From: an uncultured Desulfosoma sp.
Lineage (GTDB): Bacteria > Desulfobacterota > Syntrophobacteria > Syntrophobacterales > DSM-9756
Assembly: GCA_937960435.1 (NCBI GenBank)
Contig: CALGPN010000018.1
Coordinates: 1 to 64,000, forward strand
Direction of reading: 5' to 3'
Length of the DNA: 64,000 bases
The notes beneath the pieces are model-generated. The model saw only the letters and a program-made list of their open reading frames with translations, was not told the DNA's origin and did no database searches. A program made the position numbers and the translations under genes. This document shows, in pieces, positions 61,992-64,000 of this stretch. Each line of letters opens with the position of its first letter. The stretch's first letter is position 1.

Positions 61992-63116
61992 TTGGGGCGT
62001 CTGCCGAAGGAGCCGGGCCTCTATGTCCATGTGCCTTTTTGCCGAGGCAAATGCGCCTACTGCGGTTTTTATTCCGTCTCGGATTGGAGGGCGATGTCGG
62101 CATGGGGGGAGGCGCTGCTTCGGGAAGCGGATCTTTATCGGGATCGGTTCCACCGCTTCGACACTCTTTATGTGGGCGGCGGGACCCCCAGTGTGCTTCC
62201 CTTGGAGGATTTGCGAAAGATTCTTTCGGGGCTTCGTGAGCGGTTTTCCTTTGCCGAGGATGCCGAAGTGACGCTGGAGGTGAATCCCGAGGACGTGACG
62301 CGCGACAGCGCTTTTTTCTGGCGGGAGGAAGGCATCAGTCGGGTCAGTGTGGGCGTGCAGGCTTTGGACGACGCGTGCCTGAAGACACTGGGTCGAAGAC
62401 ATACAAGCCGCCGAGCCTTGGAGGCTTTGGAAACCCTTCGCCGGGCGGGCTTCGCCAACCTCAGCGTGGACCTCATGTGGGGCCTTCCGGATCAGAGCCT
62501 CTCCGGTTGGTTGGAGACCCTTGGGGCGATTCTTGCCTACTCTCCGGAGCATTGCTCCTGTTACGAGCTCACGTTGGAAGAGGGGACGCCTCTGACGGCC
62601 ATGGTCAAGGCGGGACGGCTTCAGCTGCCCGATGAGGAAACGGCCTGCGAGTTCTTCGAAAGGACGTCGGACTTTTTGAAAAGCCGGGGCTACATCCATT
62701 ATGAAATTTCCAATTTCGCCCGATCCGAGGCGCTCGTTTCCCGTCACAACATGAAGTATTGGCGCCACGGGCCCTATCTGGGTTTGGGGCCCGCGGCCCA
62801 TTCCTTCGACGGACGACGGCGGTGGGCCAATGTCTCTTCCGTGCGTGAATATGGGCAAAACCTCTCGGACGGCCGGGCTCCTCTTGATTTCCTCGAGGAG
62901 TTGACGCCGGGTCAGCTCCGTTTGGAGACTCTGTTGTTGGGCTTTCGCATGCACGAAGGGGTGCCCGTGGCCGCGGTGGGACAAGAGGAAACGCCGAACG
63001 CGGCCCTTTCACGGGCCGTGGCGGAGGGGCTGCTGGAATTGCGCGACGGGACCGTGGTGCCCACTCGAAAAGGATGGCTCGTGGCGGATTCTCTCCCTTT
63101 GCTGTTTTCCCCATAG
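61992..63116 (+). CDS. hemW: HemW-like radical SAM protein (oxygen-independent coproporphyrinogen III oxidase-like)
   Basis: TTG start; GLYVHVPFCRGKCAYCGFYS; TLYVGGGTPSVL; ISRVSVGVQALDD. Confidence 0.92.
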   Translation: MGRLPKEPGLYVHVPFCRGKCAYCGFYSVSDWRAMSAWGEALLREADLYRDRFHRFDTLYVGGGTPSVLPLEDLRKILSGLRERFSFAEDAEVTLEVNPEDVTRDSAFFWREEGISRVSVGVQALDDACLKTLGRRHTSRRALEALETLRRAGFANLSVDLMWGLPDQSLSGWLETLGAILAYSPEHCSCYELTLEEGTPLTAMVKAGRLQLPDEETACEFFERTSDFLKSRGYIHYEISNFARSEALVSRHNMKYWRHGPYLGLGPAAHSFDGRRRWANVSSVREYGQNLSDGRAPLDFLEELTPGQLRLETLLLGFRMHEGVPVAAVGQEETPNAALSRAVAEGLLELRDGTVVPTRKGWLVADSLPLLFSP

Positions 63117-63230
63117 TTGCGGCTCAAGGCCGTAGACCCCCAAGGCCTACCCGACAGAAAACCGAAGAAGCTGTTGCTCGGCCCGTTTTTTCATGCCATG
63201 CTCACGCCCAAAGCTTCCGGAGGGCGGTCG

Positions 63231-64000
63231 ATGAACAGAGGGTGGGGCATTCTGGGAAAAATTTTCATGTGGCAGGCTTTGTCTGCCGTCGTGTTCTTCG
63301 GCACCATCGGGCTTTTGTACTCCAACACGCATCAATTGATGCAGATTTCGGAACAGATCGTCACCAAAAGTTATCGACTGTTGGACACGGCCAAGATCAT
63401 GGTCGATCGGTTGCTGGCCATGGAGGAAAAGGAAAAGAAATACCTGGTGCTGCGAAAACCGGAATACAAAGAATCCTTTGTCTCGGCCATGAACGAGTTT
63501 GAAACGTCCCTTCGGGACGCGTTGACCCTGCTCGGCGCCCAGAGGGAAGCCGTCCCCTTGGAAAATCTCGCCCGCGAATATGCCCAGACGAAATCGACGG
63601 CTTTAGAAGCCATGGATCAGGACGATGTAAAAGATCTGTGGATCCCGGAAGACACCTTGGATCGGTGGGGACGATGGATATCCATATTCAAGGAAATGGA
63701 AGAACGGCGCATTGTCACCGCGAGCCAGGAACTCCATCGTCGCGGGCGGATGGCGCTGCGTTGGGGACTTGTGGGCATCGCGGTCTCCTTAGGCATCGGG
63801 ATGATCGCCGCCTTTTCCTTCGCTCACGCCGTTCGCCGCCCTCTGCGGGAGCTGCGGCGGGGCATTCGGGCTTTGAGCCGGCAAGGATCGGCGGAACCTG
63901 TCAAGATTCTTTCCGAAGACGAGTTCGGGGAGTTGGCTTTTGCGTTCAACGAGATGCTGCATCGACTCGGCGAGGAAGAGCGCATGCGTTCGGATTTCTT
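63231..64000 (+). CDS. HAMP-containing sensor protein, probably histidine kinase (truncated by window end)
   Basis: MNRGWGILGKIFMWQALSAVVFFGTIGLL TM1; second TM; HAMP RRPLRELRRGIRAL...DEFGELAFAFNEML; open at base 64000. Confidence 0.8.
   Translation, partial: MNRGWGILGKIFMWQALSAVVFFGTIGLLYSNTHQLMQISEQIVTKSYRLLDTAKIMVDRLLAMEEKEKKYLVLRKPEYKESFVSAMNEFETSLRDALTLLGAQREAVPLENLAREYAQTKSTALEAMDQDDVKDLWIPEDTLDRWGRWISIFKEMEERRIVTASQELHRRGRMALRWGLVGIAVSLGIGMIAAFSFAHAVRRPLRELRRGIRALSRQGSAEPVKILSEDEFGELAFAFNEMLHRLGEEERMRSDF

Overview
GC-rich chromosomal window, apparently from a strictly anaerobic, probably sulfate-reducing or syntrophic Desulfobacterota-like bacterium (lineage is inferred from gene content only). 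The central observation is that five genes, in two separate redox clusters, each carry one in-frame UGA exactly where the family has a conserved Cys. Each UGA is followed 15-17 nt later by a short hairpin whose loop contains GG, as expected for bacterial SECIS elements. The five are two HdrA proteins, an HdrC/HdrB-type Fe-S oxidoreductase, an MvhD and an MvhA-type [NiFeSe] hydrogenase large subunit. Cluster A (about 2.7-11.9 kb, +) is a Flox/Hdr-like electron-bifurcation locus. Cluster B (about 49.9-57.9 kb, -) is an Mvh-HdrA-FrhB-like locus. Between them lie a large oxygen/peroxide/iron/copper defence region (16-31 kb: Tpx, desulfoferrodoxin, ferritin and rubrerythrin-like proteins, rubredoxin, redoxins, octaheme HAO-like cytochrome, CopZ/CopA), a Wsp-like chemosensory/c-di-GMP cluster (32.5-45.5 kb), and a radical SAM gene bracketed by identical 32-bp palindromic repeats. 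The right end holds a CNT transporter, lepA, hemW and a truncated sensor kinase. No CRISPR array, rRNA, tRNA, transposase or prophage was recognised.
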